In this document: in pieces, positions 11,153-19,621 of the stretch | Position numbering within the stretch: position 1 is the first letter of the stretch | Layout: every line of letters starts with the position of its first letter | Source: Paracoccaceae bacterium | GTDB lineage: Bacteria; Pseudomonadota; Alphaproteobacteria; Rhodobacterales; Rhodobacteraceae | Length of the DNA stretch: 64,000 bases | Direction of reading: 5' to 3' | Assembly (NCBI GenBank): GCA_033344815.1 | Contig: JAWPMR010000001.1 | Coordinates: 1,288,136-1,352,135 of the forward strand | Notes under the pieces: generated by a model | Seen by the model: only the letters and a program-made list of their open reading frames with translations | Databases searched by the model: none | What the model was told of the DNA's origin: nothing | Position numbers and translations under genes: made by a program

Positions 11153-12406
11153 TCAGTGCAGATTGTGTTGAGAGCCGGTGCCCTCTTCATCAATCAACCC
11201 ACGCCCCGTTCGGAAACGGTTCAAACCGAACCCCCCAGCCGTTTCATGGCTTTGCCCCGTTGCCACAAGATGCGCCAACGCATAGCCCGACGCTGGCACC
11301 GCCTTGAATCCGCCGTAACACCAGCCGCAATTGAGGAACAAGCCCTGGGTATCGGTGGCGTCGATGATAGGTGAACCATCCGGCGTCATATCCATGATGC
11401 CCCCCCAACTGCGCAGGACCTTGGCTTTACCGATCATCGGCATCAGCGTCATGCCCGCTTCCATCACGTGTTCTGCCATCGGAAGGTTGCCACGCTGTGC
11501 GTAGGAGGCGTAAAAATCCAGATCGCCCCCGAAAACCAAACCGCCCTTGTCGGATTGGCTGATATAGAAATGGCCCATGCCAAAACTGACCACATGATCA
11601 ATGCACGGCTTCAAACCCTCAGTGACAAAGGCCTGCAATACGTGACTTTCGATGGGCAAACGCATGCCGGCCATGGCGGCCACCTGCCCGGAGCGCCCCG
11701 CGGCGACAATGGCGACCTTTTTGGCCCTGATGGCACCGCGACTGGTCTGCACGCCTTTGACCGCGCCATTTTCAATGTCGATGCCGGTGACTTCGCAGTT
11801 CTGTAGCAAGTCCACTCCGCGTTGATCGGCTCCGCGCGCATACCCCCAGGCCACCGCGTCATGGCGCGCCGTGCCCCCGCGCGGATGCATCAATCCGCCA
11901 TAGATCGGAAAACGCGTGTTTTCGAAATCAAGATAAGGCAGGTATTTGCGCACGCCATCCGGATCCAGCAAAACCGCATCGTCACCCTGATTGGCCATTG
12001 CATTGCCACGTCGCACAAAGGCATCGCGTTGACCATCAGAGTGGAACAGATTGATCAGCCCGCGCTGTGAATGCATCACGTTGTAGTTGAGATCCGCCTC
12101 CAGCCCTTCCCAAAGCCTGAGTGAATGGCTGTAAAACTCGGAATTTCCGGGCAAAAAGTAATTGGCACGTACAATCGTTGTATTGCGTCCGATATTGCCG
12201 CTGCCGAGGTATCCCTTTTCCAGCACGGCGATATTGGTCAAGCCGTGGTTCTTGGCCAGATAATAAGCGGTAGACAAGCCATGCCCTCCGCCGCCGATGA
12301 TCAGCGCGTCATATTCGGCTTTTGGCTCAGGATTGCGCCAATGGGGCGCCCAGCCTTTGTTGCCTGTGAGACCTTCCCTGAGAACACGTAAACCAGAAAA
12401 TTTCAC
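11153..12406 (-). CDS. soxB: Sarcosine oxidase beta subunit (copy 1)
   Basis: Catalytic DAO-family flavoprotein subunit (417 residues) that oxidises sarcosine at a non-covalent FAD and passes electrons to covalent FMN. The FAD-binding dinucleotide motif is DALIIGGGGHGLSTAYYLA near residues 33-51. The segment GGTARHDAVAWGYA carries a conserved His at about residue 182, in the region where the family bears its FMN-linked histidine. The C-terminal NCGWCYGGFKAVPASG is also typical. It is first in the operon, with an upstream gap of 110 bp to the Cys-rich gene at 12517, so the operon promoter probably lies there. Confidence 0.95.
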   Translation of the reverse strand: MKFSGLRVLREGLTGNKGWAPHWRNPEPKAEYDALIIGGGGHGLSTAYYLAKNHGLTNIAVLEKGYLGSGNIGRNTTIVRANYFLPGNSEFYSHSLRLWEGLEADLNYNVMHSQRGLINLFHSDGQRDAFVRRGNAMANQGDDAVLLDPDGVRKYLPYLDFENTRFPIYGGLMHPRGGTARHDAVAWGYARGADQRGVDLLQNCEVTGIDIENGAVKGVQTSRGAIRAKKVAIVAAGRSGQVAAMAGMRLPIESHVLQAFVTEGLKPCIDHVVSFGMGHFYISQSDKGGLVFGGDLDFYASYAQRGNLPMAEHVMEAGMTLMPMIGKAKVLRSWGGIMDMTPDGSPIIDATDTQGLFLNCGWCYGGFKAVPASGYALAHLVATGQSHETAGGFGLNRFRTGRGLIDEEGTGSQHNLH

Positions 12407-12516
12407 ATCTTAAGCTCCATCCGTTTCAGCAGAGCCTAACAACAGAGTGGCGCGGGTTCCATGGCCGTTAACGACGGATATTGTCGCAGAAAGAATCTCA
12501 AATGGTGATGGGAGTT

Positions 12517-13107
12517 TTACTCGCTGTAAGCTGCTTCGCGCTCTGCTGGTGTTGCCACATGTGGTTGCGCGATTGGCGTGCCATCAGGCATAAAAAACGG
12601 GCTTTGACGCGCAGTTCCAGACATATAGGCCGACAGCGACCGCTTGATCAGAGACCCCATCATCCGCGCAAGCCCTTTGTCTTTGCGCGGGCCGCCGTCC
12701 TCGCGCAGCGCCATTTTGGTAAACCCAAGTGTAACGACCGGCCCAAAGGGATCCGTTTTTGCAAAAAGCGGCCGCCACATCCCTGCCAAAGGCATCTTGG
12801 GTGTTCCCACCGTGTTGGCCAGTGGCGTTTTGCAACACGCCGCATACCAGCGGTGCAAGCCTTTGGACGACATCCGCATACAGGCAATGTTCTGCGCACC
12901 CTCGGTGACTTCTATCTTGGCTGGAAGCACTTGAACCAAAGGGCTGCCGCCCCCTGGCTCAAGCGCGTCGGTTTGCCCCATGTGCCGGGCGAACGCGCGG
13001 CAGTCTTTGCAATAGCAGATCAGATGACATCCGGTCGCAGGCGATACGTCATGAAGAACCCCTTTGAGGGCGCCACAATTGCAAGCAAAATCCACGGATG
13101 TCGTCAT
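12517..13107 (-). CDS. GFA-like/DUF6151-type Cys-rich protein beside sox operon 1
   Basis: A 196-residue cytosolic protein with the cysteine arrangement of the glutathione-dependent formaldehyde-activating (GFA)/Mss4-like fold: CNCG near the N-terminus, CHLICYCKDC about 20 residues later, and a CC pair (YAACCKTPLANT) in the middle. I think it matches the family named DUF6151, but cannot check. GFA members bind zinc; their enzymatic role is debated. I use the ATG at 13107 because an upstream ATG at 13128 lies only 4 nt after the gdhA terminator, leaving no room for a ribosome-binding site. It lies directly upstream of soxB on the same strand, and sarcosine oxidation can release formaldehyde when THF is absent, so a detoxification or sensing role is a reasonable inference. 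Confidence 0.7.
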   Translation of the reverse strand: MTTSVDFACNCGALKGVLHDVSPATGCHLICYCKDCRAFARHMGQTDALEPGGGSPLVQVLPAKIEVTEGAQNIACMRMSSKGLHRWYAACCKTPLANTVGTPKMPLAGMWRPLFAKTDPFGPVVTLGFTKMALREDGGPRKDKGLARMMGSLIKRSLSAYMSGTARQSPFFMPDGTPIAQPHVATPAEREAAYSE

Positions 13108-13132
13108 GCCATTTACCGCCCCACTCATGTTG

Positions 13133-13167
13133 AAAACCGCGCAACATCACTACCTGTTGCGCGGTTT
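13133..13167 (-). terminator. Rho-independent terminator after glutamate dehydrogenase
   Basis: A perfect 13-bp stem (13134-13146 with 13155-13167) around an 8-nt loop, read on the minus strand as AAACCGCGCAACA, loop, then TGTTGCGCGGTTT, ending in four T. It begins about 33 bp after the gdh stop. The short T-run makes it moderate rather than strong, but the stem is perfect. Confidence 0.75.
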
Positions 13168-13199
13168 GTCCAAGTATCAGTAGTCCGGCAGAAGCTGCG

Positions 13200-14633
13200 T
13201 CACAACCCCTTCGCGCGGTAGCTCGCCGCTACCTTGTCGATGGCCACCAGATAGGCGGCGGTGCGCAGATCACCCACGTCGTCACGCGAATGCCAGACTT
13301 CGGCCATGGATTGATAGGCAATGCGCATCGTGTCATCGAGGCCGGAGCGCACCAGCTCCAACTCGCCGGCGCCACGCAGGTATTGCTCTTTGAACCCCGG
13401 GCTCAGCGACCAGCCAAGTTCCTTGTCCTTACTCAGTCGCTCCAACTCATCCAGCAGCAACTGGTGGCGCGATTCTTCCTGCCGCCGTCCCATGCGACCA
13501 AATCGAATGTGGCTGAGGTTTTTGACCCACTCGAAATAACTGACCGTCACACCGCCCGCGTTTGCATACATGTCCGGGATCATCACAACGCCTTTTTCAC
13601 GCAGGATCTGATCCGCACCCGCCGTCACAGGTCCGTTCGCAGCCTCGATGATCAAGGGGGCCTTAATACGGTCCGCGTTCTGCAGGTTGATGACACCCTC
13701 CAGCGCCGCCGGGATCAGAATATCGCAATCCTCTTCCAGGACCTTGGCACCCTCTTTGATCATATGCATGTCGGAATATCCGGCAATGCCTCCGTGTTTG
13801 GCGATCCATTCGCGCACACGATCAACATCCAGACCATCCGGGTTGAACAGCGCACCGTCGCGTTCGATGATGCCGGTAATCAGGCATCCGTCTTCTTCGC
13901 CCAGGAACTTTGCCGCGTGATAACCCACATTGCCCAGTCCCTGCACGATGACCCGTTTGCCCTCCAAATCTCCGCTCATCCCGGCTTTCTTGACGCCAAC
14001 ATCATCCCGGAAAAATGCACGCAATGCATATTGCACCCCACGACCGGTGGCTTCCACGCGGCCGGCAATTCCGCCGGCATTTGGCGGCTTGCCGGTTACA
14101 CAGGCATTGCCATTGATGTCCGTCGTGTGCATGCGTTTGTACTGATCCGCGATCCATGCCATCTCTCGCTCGCCCGTTCCCATGTCCGGGGCAGGCACGT
14201 TTTGGCTTGGGTTGATCAGGTCCCGCTTGATCAACTCATAGGCAAACCGCCGGGTAATCTGTTCCATTTCATGATCATCAAATTCACGCGGATCCACGCA
14301 GAGCCCGCCTTTGGAACCCCCGAAAGGTGCTTCTACGAGCGCGCATTTATAGGTCATCAAGGCGGCAAGCGCCTCAACTTCATCCTGATTGACACCCAGC
14401 GAAAACCGTATGCCACCTTTCACCGGTTCCATGTGCTCGGAGTGCACTGAACGATACCCGGTAAAGGTTTGGATTTTACCCCGGAGGCGGACGCCGAACC
14501 GCACGGTATATGTGGCATTGCAGACGCGTATCTTTTCCTCCAGCCCTGGCGAAAGATCCATCAGGCTCACCGCCCGGTTGAACATCTGGTCGACGCTTTC
14601 TCTGAAGCTTGGTTCGCTGCTGTGCTGGTTCAA
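13200..14633 (-). CDS. gdhA: Glu/Leu/Phe/Val-type amino acid dehydrogenase, probably glutamate dehydrogenase
   Basis: A 477-residue NAD(P)-dependent dehydrogenase that interconverts glutamate with 2-oxoglutarate and ammonia. The catalytic region shows MTYKCALVEAPFGGSKGG and the nucleotide-binding region VIVQGLGNVGYHAAKFLGEE. The segment EAANGPVTAGADQILREKGV and the following PDMYANAGGV are also typical. Length and these motifs point to glutamate rather than leucine dehydrogenase, but substrate specificity cannot be proved here. It is a single-gene unit: a strong hairpin follows the stop, and the next gene upstream is divergent (the Tad-like set). Confidence 0.9.
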   Translation of the reverse strand: MNQHSSEPSFRESVDQMFNRAVSLMDLSPGLEEKIRVCNATYTVRFGVRLRGKIQTFTGYRSVHSEHMEPVKGGIRFSLGVNQDEVEALAALMTYKCALVEAPFGGSKGGLCVDPREFDDHEMEQITRRFAYELIKRDLINPSQNVPAPDMGTGEREMAWIADQYKRMHTTDINGNACVTGKPPNAGGIAGRVEATGRGVQYALRAFFRDDVGVKKAGMSGDLEGKRVIVQGLGNVGYHAAKFLGEEDGCLITGIIERDGALFNPDGLDVDRVREWIAKHGGIAGYSDMHMIKEGAKVLEEDCDILIPAALEGVINLQNADRIKAPLIIEAANGPVTAGADQILREKGVVMIPDMYANAGGVTVSYFEWVKNLSHIRFGRMGRRQEESRHQLLLDELERLSKDKELGWSLSPGFKEQYLRGAGELELVRSGLDDTMRIAYQSMAEVWHSRDDVGDLRTAAYLVAIDKVAASYRAKGL

Positions 14634-14962
14634 TGTCTATCTCCTGTTGGAAAATCAGTGTTCTACTTTTGACAACAATTCCACCCTAGGTCGGTGAAAC
14701 GTGCATTGCCAGTTTTTTGGGCGCTTTGTGAAAAAGAGATGAACTCCACTAAATCAAACCTGCATTTGGAAACAAAACAATCAGCGCGCTCCCTGCGCAT
14801 CGTCGATAAAAACCCTTAAAAAACAGTGATAAAAACCTAAAACTTTAACGCCTTACACGCCTATGGCGCGTTTATGCCCGTTTTTTGCCACAAAATACTG
14901 CGATGTCCAAAAGTTGCTTCAGAGCGTCGAGAGACGTCCCATCGCAACGAATTGGACTTAGA
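14634..14962. other. Intergenic region between gdhA and the Tad-like genes
   Basis: About 330 bp of divergent intergenic DNA, noticeably AT-rich between about 14690 and 14880, with several A-runs around 14810-14845. It should carry the promoters for gdhA (minus) and for the Tad-like set (plus). I find no convincing -35/-10 pair, palindrome or RNA gene. Confidence 0.5.
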
Positions 14963-16699
14963 ATGACACAGCTTTCCGGGGAGAATCCCAGATCAGAGTC
15001 GGTCGTGCGCACCCATCTCAATCGGTTTTCCCGTGAAGAAGATGGGGTGTTAACAATTTTTACCATCTTCATGATGTTCATGTTGTTGATGGTCTGTGGC
15101 ATCGCGGTGGATCTCATGCGCAACGAAATGGAACGGGTGAAAGTCCAGAACACGTTGGACCGCGCCATTCTGGCCGCTGCCGATTTACAGCAGACCCTGG
15201 ATCCGGACGTCGTTGTCACGGATTACTTTGAAAAAGCCGGAATCGAAGAATATCTTGGTGATATAACGGTGACCCCCGGAAACAACCTGCCGACCAACTA
15301 TTTCCGTACTGTGACGGCTTCGGCACGCGCGCGCACAGCTTCGCCCTACATGGCGATGACCGGTGTAGACGATTTACCACTCTATGTGTCTGGCATGGCC
15401 GAAGAAGTTGTGAGCAATCTGGAGATCTCGCTGGTTTTGGACGTGTCCGGTTCGATGAATACCAACAGCCGTCTGGTGAATTTGAAAGTGGCGGCCAAGG
15501 ACTTCGTGGATCAGATCGTGAACAACAGTCTGGACGGACGAATGGCGATCTCGATTATTCCTTATGCCACACAGGTGTCCATTCCGGACAACGTCGCTAA
15601 CGTCTTTGAACTTGAAGGAACAAATGCCCATTCCAACTGCATTAACTTCGCGGCAAGTGATTTTTCGACAGCCGGAATGCGGGTGCCTTCATCCGAGGCC
15701 GGTGCGCCGGCTGTGCTTGCCTACGAGCGCACCATGCATTTTGACCCCTGGACCTACAGAAGCGCGCTGAGCCAAGGCGATGGTCGGTATTCCGAACCAC
15801 ACCAATTGGTCAGTAGTCCGGTCTGCGAAGCAGATTCGAAACGCGAAATCATGGTGCTGCAAAAAGATCGCGACGTCCTGAAGAATTACATTCAGGCGCT
15901 GACCGCGCGCGGAAACACGTCGATTGACGTTGGTATGAAGTGGGGTACAGCACTGCTCGATCCCAGCCTGCAGCCTTTGGTGGACGACCTGATCGCGGAC
16001 GGCACTGTATCCGTTAAATTTGATGCCCGCCCGGCGCCACATAATTCGGATGAGTACCTGAAGGTGATCGTTCTGATGACAGATGGTGAAAACACCAGCC
16101 AGTATTTCATCGAAGACGGCTATCGTGCCGGTCAAACCGACATTTGGTGGAATGCGCAGGAGGAAACATATTCTTCCTATGATGAAGACAACGAGCGGTT
16201 TTACTACTCGCGACATTTCGATACGAACGGCGACGGCGACGTGCGCAACGGTGATCGCTGGGGACGTGCGCCTTACGGCTGTGATAACCCCTCCAATTCC
16301 AGAGACGAGGAGGATTGGGATTGCAGTCCTGACGCCTCTGAGGGCGGAGCTTACAACATCAGTTTTCCGAGCCTCTGGGCCCATACGCCCATCAAGGAAA
16401 ACTACTACCAAAACTATAGCGCGTGGCAGTCCGGCGCTGCCAACCGCTGGTATTACAACGTTTTTGACAGTGTCGGTTCCGGCACCAAAAACAACCGGAC
16501 GGATGACATCTGTGCACGGGCCAAAGAGTCAGGGATTGTTGTTTTCGCCATCGGCTTTGAGGCACCTGAAAACGGTCAGACCGTCCTGAAGAACTGCGCC
16601 AGTTCAGCAAGCCACTACTTTGATGTGGACGGATTGGAAATCGCAGATGCTTTCACCGCCATCGCCCATGAAATCACGCAGTTGAGGTTGACGCAATGA
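14963..16699 (+). CDS. TadG-like pilus assembly protein with von Willebrand factor A domain
   Basis: A membrane-anchored, periplasm-facing protein (578 residues) of the kind found in Tad/Flp pilus loci. After a short cytoplasmic lead (FSREEDGVLTIF) there is one membrane helix (about residues 28-50: FTIFMMFMLLMVCGIAVDLM), the TadE/TadG-type N-terminus. A von Willebrand A domain follows, with the metal-site motif DVSGSMNTNS around residue 160 and a MTDGENTSQ motif further on. A long Tyr/Asp/Asn-rich insert interrupts the second half of the domain. The start is uncertain: the ATG at 14963 gives a normal lead, while 14885 and 14903 are in frame; none has a strong ribosome site. It overlaps the next gene as ATGA. 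Confidence 0.85.
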   Translation: MTQLSGENPRSESVVRTHLNRFSREEDGVLTIFTIFMMFMLLMVCGIAVDLMRNEMERVKVQNTLDRAILAAADLQQTLDPDVVVTDYFEKAGIEEYLGDITVTPGNNLPTNYFRTVTASARARTASPYMAMTGVDDLPLYVSGMAEEVVSNLEISLVLDVSGSMNTNSRLVNLKVAAKDFVDQIVNNSLDGRMAISIIPYATQVSIPDNVANVFELEGTNAHSNCINFAASDFSTAGMRVPSSEAGAPAVLAYERTMHFDPWTYRSALSQGDGRYSEPHQLVSSPVCEADSKREIMVLQKDRDVLKNYIQALTARGNTSIDVGMKWGTALLDPSLQPLVDDLIADGTVSVKFDARPAPHNSDEYLKVIVLMTDGENTSQYFIEDGYRAGQTDIWWNAQEETYSSYDEDNERFYYSRHFDTNGDGDVRNGDRWGRAPYGCDNPSNSRDEEDWDCSPDASEGGAYNISFPSLWAHTPIKENYYQNYSAWQSGAANRWYYNVFDSVGSGTKNNRTDDICARAKESGIVVFAIGFEAPENGQTVLKNCASSASHYFDVDGLEIADAFTAIAHEITQLRLTQ

Positions 16700-17232
16700 A
16701 AGCGCGGACCGCGAAATACTTTCGCCATTTCAGCGAGGATGAGGATGGTCAGATCGCAATCGAATTCGTGATCTTCGTACCCCTGATTTTCTCCATCTTC
16801 CTATCCTCTGTCGAGCTCGGCATCTATTCGATGCGTCAGATGTGGATGGAGCGCGGGTTGGAAATTGCAGTCCGCAGCGTCCGATTGAGCACCGGCAGCG
16901 CGCCCCAGCATGATCAGTTGAAACAGATGGTGTGTGATCAGGCCCCGTTTTTGCCCGATTGCACGAACCGGTTAAAACTGGAGATGACCCCGATAACCCC
17001 CACTGCATTTGCCGGGCTGCCGGCGACGGCAGATTGCGTGGACACCAGCCAACAGGTCAATCCGCCACGAACCTTTGTGCAAGGTGGCAACCATGATCTG
17101 ATGCTGATCCGCGCCTGCCTTGTGTTTGACCCGGTTATTCCGACGACCGGCCTCGGTTTCGAGTTTGATCAGCAAGCAGGCCTGCCGCGCATGGTTGCAA
17201 TGTCAGCCTTTGTACAGGAGCCGAACCAATGA
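16696..17232 (+). CDS. TadE-like pseudopilin (1)
   Basis: A 178-residue TadE-family protein: a short charged lead containing EDEDGQIAIEFVIFVPLIF, with the invariant Glu just inside a single membrane helix, then an extracytoplasmic domain with several cysteines (CDQAPFLPDCTN, ADCVD, ACLVF) that could form disulfides. In Tad systems such minor pseudopilins are processed by a prepilin peptidase; the peptidase is not in this window. The start overlaps the TadG-like stop by 4 bp and the stop overlaps the next start by 4 bp, so the three are one translational unit. Confidence 0.85.
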   Translation: MKARTAKYFRHFSEDEDGQIAIEFVIFVPLIFSIFLSSVELGIYSMRQMWMERGLEIAVRSVRLSTGSAPQHDQLKQMVCDQAPFLPDCTNRLKLEMTPITPTAFAGLPATADCVDTSQQVNPPRTFVQGGNHDLMLIRACLVFDPVIPTTGLGFEFDQQAGLPRMVAMSAFVQEPNQ

Positions 17233-17795
17233 CCCACGCCCTGAACAGATTGCACCGATGGGCCAAAGCGTTCGCACGGCGCGAAGATGGCAATGTCACT
17301 CTTGAGTTTGTCATCATCTGCCCTTTGATGTTCTGGACTCACATGGCGATGTACACATATTTTGACGCTTTCAAAGAACAGACGATCAATCAGAAAGCCG
17401 CCTTTACTGTCGCTGATCTGATCTCGCGTCAGGCGGTCGTGAATTCTGACTTCATCGACGGGTCGCATTCCGTTTTCAACACATTGGTGCGTTCCAATAC
17501 CGATACCGCCATTCGCGTCACCAGCGTGACATATGACGCGGAGGAGGATGAATATTCGGTGCTCTGGTCACAGGAACGTGGCGCGGATACCGCATTGACC
17601 AGTGACATGGTAAAGGACTGGCATGCGTATTTGCCGGTCATGTATGATACTGCCACCGTGATTGTGGTTGAAACATGGTCCGGTTTCAGCCCGGTGTTCA
17701 AGATCGGCATGCGCGATCGGACGTTACACAACTTTACCTTTACACGGCCGCGCTATTCGCCAGCCGTTGGATGGGAACCGGCCGGAGGCGCATAG
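17229..17795 (+). CDS. TadE-like pseudopilin (2)
   Basis: A second TadE/TadF-like protein of 188 residues with the same N-terminal pattern (REDGNVTLEFVIICPLMFW), one membrane helix, and an extracytoplasmic domain without cysteines. It is less hydrophobic after the helix than its neighbour and has the sequence VIVVETWSGFSPVF. It is last of the three-gene set. The next gene is convergent and only 10 bp away. No Tad ATPase, secretin or Flp gene is adjacent, so this trio must work with a system encoded elsewhere, or alone. Confidence 0.82.
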   Translation: MTHALNRLHRWAKAFARREDGNVTLEFVIICPLMFWTHMAMYTYFDAFKEQTINQKAAFTVADLISRQAVVNSDFIDGSHSVFNTLVRSNTDTAIRVTSVTYDAEEDEYSVLWSQERGADTALTSDMVKDWHAYLPVMYDTATVIVVETWSGFSPVFKIGMRDRTLHNFTFTRPRYSPAVGWEPAGGA

Positions 17796-17805
17796 ACGCT
17801 ACGCG

Positions 17806-18297
17806 CTAAATCAATCCGTCGCGTTCCGCCAGCATTACCGCGATGATCTCGGACATATATTTGGTCTGGCGTCCCGGCGTCATTCCCCCGACGCCAACCC
17901 GACGTCCAACCCGCCACCACAATCCGGGTCGCCATTTGCGAGCATCAGGCGCTTTGAGCCGGAGCAGGAAGCCGTTTGAGGGCTTGAACGCAAAGGTGCC
18001 GCGATCAATCCCGACAATATTTTCCACCTTCGCAATGACAATACCGCCACTGTCACGCAACTCGGTTTTGGTCAATTCAAGCCGATGCGCAGTAGAGCGA
18101 CGCATCGCGTCCGCCATCATCAGCGAGATCACCCCCAAAGCCACCAGAAACATCTGCCAGCCAAAGGACGGTGGAGAAACGAACGCAACATAGATCACCA
18201 GCACACCCAGGAAAGCAAGCATCCCGATGCCCAGAAAACGTCGCCCGGCGGAGGCGGCAACTGTCGCGAGGACTTCGGTCTCGTCTGTATCTTGCAT
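17806..18297 (-). CDS. Hypothetical two-TM membrane protein
   Basis: An unrecognised 163-residue protein with two closely spaced membrane helices at about residues 21-41 and 45-64, then a soluble C-terminal domain. The C-terminal domain contains LTKTELRDSGGIVIAKVENI and GTFAFKPSNGFLLRLKAPD, reminiscent of PH-like membrane-associated domains, and a very basic WRPGLWWRVGRRVGVGG stretch. That resemblance is by eye only. It sits 26 bp after the DUF2235 gene on the same strand and may share its transcript. Confidence 0.7.
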   Translation of the reverse strand: MQDTDETEVLATVAASAGRRFLGIGMLAFLGVLVIYVAFVSPPSFGWQMFLVALGVISLMMADAMRRSTAHRLELTKTELRDSGGIVIAKVENIVGIDRGTFAFKPSNGFLLRLKAPDARKWRPGLWWRVGRRVGVGGMTPGRQTKYMSEIIAVMLAERDGLI

Positions 18298-18323
18298 CTG
18301 GTTGAGGCTCTTTGCTTGCTGTT

Positions 18324-19508
18324 TCAGCCTCCTACCTTGCTCCTCCCCTTGCTCACAAGCGAAAACGGGACATTTGCATGGCCGCGACGCAGCAATCCCG
18401 GCATTAGTCGCGTCAAACTGCCCGGTCGGTAGGTTGGTTCACCCGCAACGTGCAAGCGCACGCTGTCATCCAGATCCCATGGATGTTCGGGGCCTGCGCG
18501 CCATTTCAACAACCACGGGAAAAGCTTATAAACCCACCTGGTTTCAGCCTGATCTATGGTCGCTTTTTCAGCATGCTTTGGTGCTGGCTCGGCATCCATA
18601 TCGGAAGCCATCAGCAGACCACCACTGACAGCCCCGTCTCGTATCCATGACAGAGTGGCCTCACTATAGGCGCTTCTTCCACGAGACCCTCCAACACTCC
18701 CGTGATCACCCACAAACCACTTTTGCTGATATGGTCGGTTGGGGCCATTGTCTGCGCCATTCAACCCCGGAACGCCACCCTGCGACGTCAAATTATCCCA
18801 TTGGCTCGGTTTGAAAAAGACCCGCCGCTCATCCAGCGCACTGGCGTGACGCGCCGCTTCGACCAGATGGGTCAGCCGCGTGTCATGAAATTCATAACGC
18901 TTGTTCCACCAACGGGCGACACCCCCGAAAAAGCTTTCCGGAATGCCAAGCGCGCCCACGGTATCCCACACACCCAGATAAGAAATGCGCACGAGGGCGC
19001 TGTCGTCTTGCCGCGCCATGATATCCGCCTGGCTGGTTGCGAATTGAGGCGACAGCCTGCGACGCTGGGCGTGAATAAGCGATGCATCTGGTGCGTTTTC
19101 GGGACCGCGCAAGCGATATAATTTAAATGCGCGCGCCACGTTTGCATGTGTGGGAAATTGCAAGATGCCACATTTACGGATCATCCCGACCAAAGAACGT
19201 GCTGTATAAGCCCCGCGCGAAAACCCGAAGATCATGATCTTGTCACCGGGTCTGTAAACCTTGCACAAGTCCCCGTAGGCAGTCTTGATGTTACGGTTCA
19301 AACCCCACCCAAACAGGCCGCCGCCAATCCTGCTGATCCAACGACCAAAACGGCTGGTCATGCCGGTGCCAGTACCCACCCCATCGAAATAAAGCACCTT
19401 TTGCGCGTCACTGCGCTGGCAGGCAGATGAAAGCCGCAAGACATGCGTTCTCGATCCATCATGCGCAGAACTCCATGTGCCGTCGCAGAAAATTGCGATA
19501 TGTGCCAT
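18324..19508 (-). CDS. DUF2235 alpha/beta-hydrolase (copy 1)
   Basis: A 394-residue protein of the DUF2235 family, alpha/beta hydrolases that include type VI secretion phospholipase effectors (Tle1-like) and many uncharacterised housekeeping members. Visible landmarks are IAIFCDGTWSS at the N-terminus, the nucleophile motif GFSRGAYTARSLVGMI (GxSxG) near residue 95, and WFVGDHGSVGG further on, where the family's catalytic histidine or nearby Asp lies. There is no signal peptide. An AAAGGGGA ribosome site precedes the ATG. No T6SS genes are nearby, so an effector role is not supported by context. A second, diverged family member is at 48.5 kb. Confidence 0.88.
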   Translation of the reverse strand: MAHIAIFCDGTWSSAHDGSRTHVLRLSSACQRSDAQKVLYFDGVGTGTGMTSRFGRWISRIGGGLFGWGLNRNIKTAYGDLCKVYRPGDKIMIFGFSRGAYTARSLVGMIRKCGILQFPTHANVARAFKLYRLRGPENAPDASLIHAQRRRLSPQFATSQADIMARQDDSALVRISYLGVWDTVGALGIPESFFGGVARWWNKRYEFHDTRLTHLVEAARHASALDERRVFFKPSQWDNLTSQGGVPGLNGADNGPNRPYQQKWFVGDHGSVGGSRGRSAYSEATLSWIRDGAVSGGLLMASDMDAEPAPKHAEKATIDQAETRWVYKLFPWLLKWRAGPEHPWDLDDSVRLHVAGEPTYRPGSLTRLMPGLLRRGHANVPFSLVSKGRSKVGG

Positions 19509-19621
19509 TTGCCATTCCCCTTTTGCGACCTAAGAATGGCAGGGCAATGATCTTATGCGCTTAAGGCACCGCGCGGTGCGCTAACTGTTTTGCGGCATAT
19601 CCCGCCTGAAGAGAGAAATAC

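Noticed and set aside
13290-14450. 386-codon open frame on the plus strand opposite gdhA
   Set aside because: Lies entirely antisense to a clear glutamate dehydrogenase; no recognisable domain or start signal.
14885-14963. Longer start for the TadG-like gene
   Set aside because: The extra 26 residues do not resemble the family lead; kept only as an alternative start.
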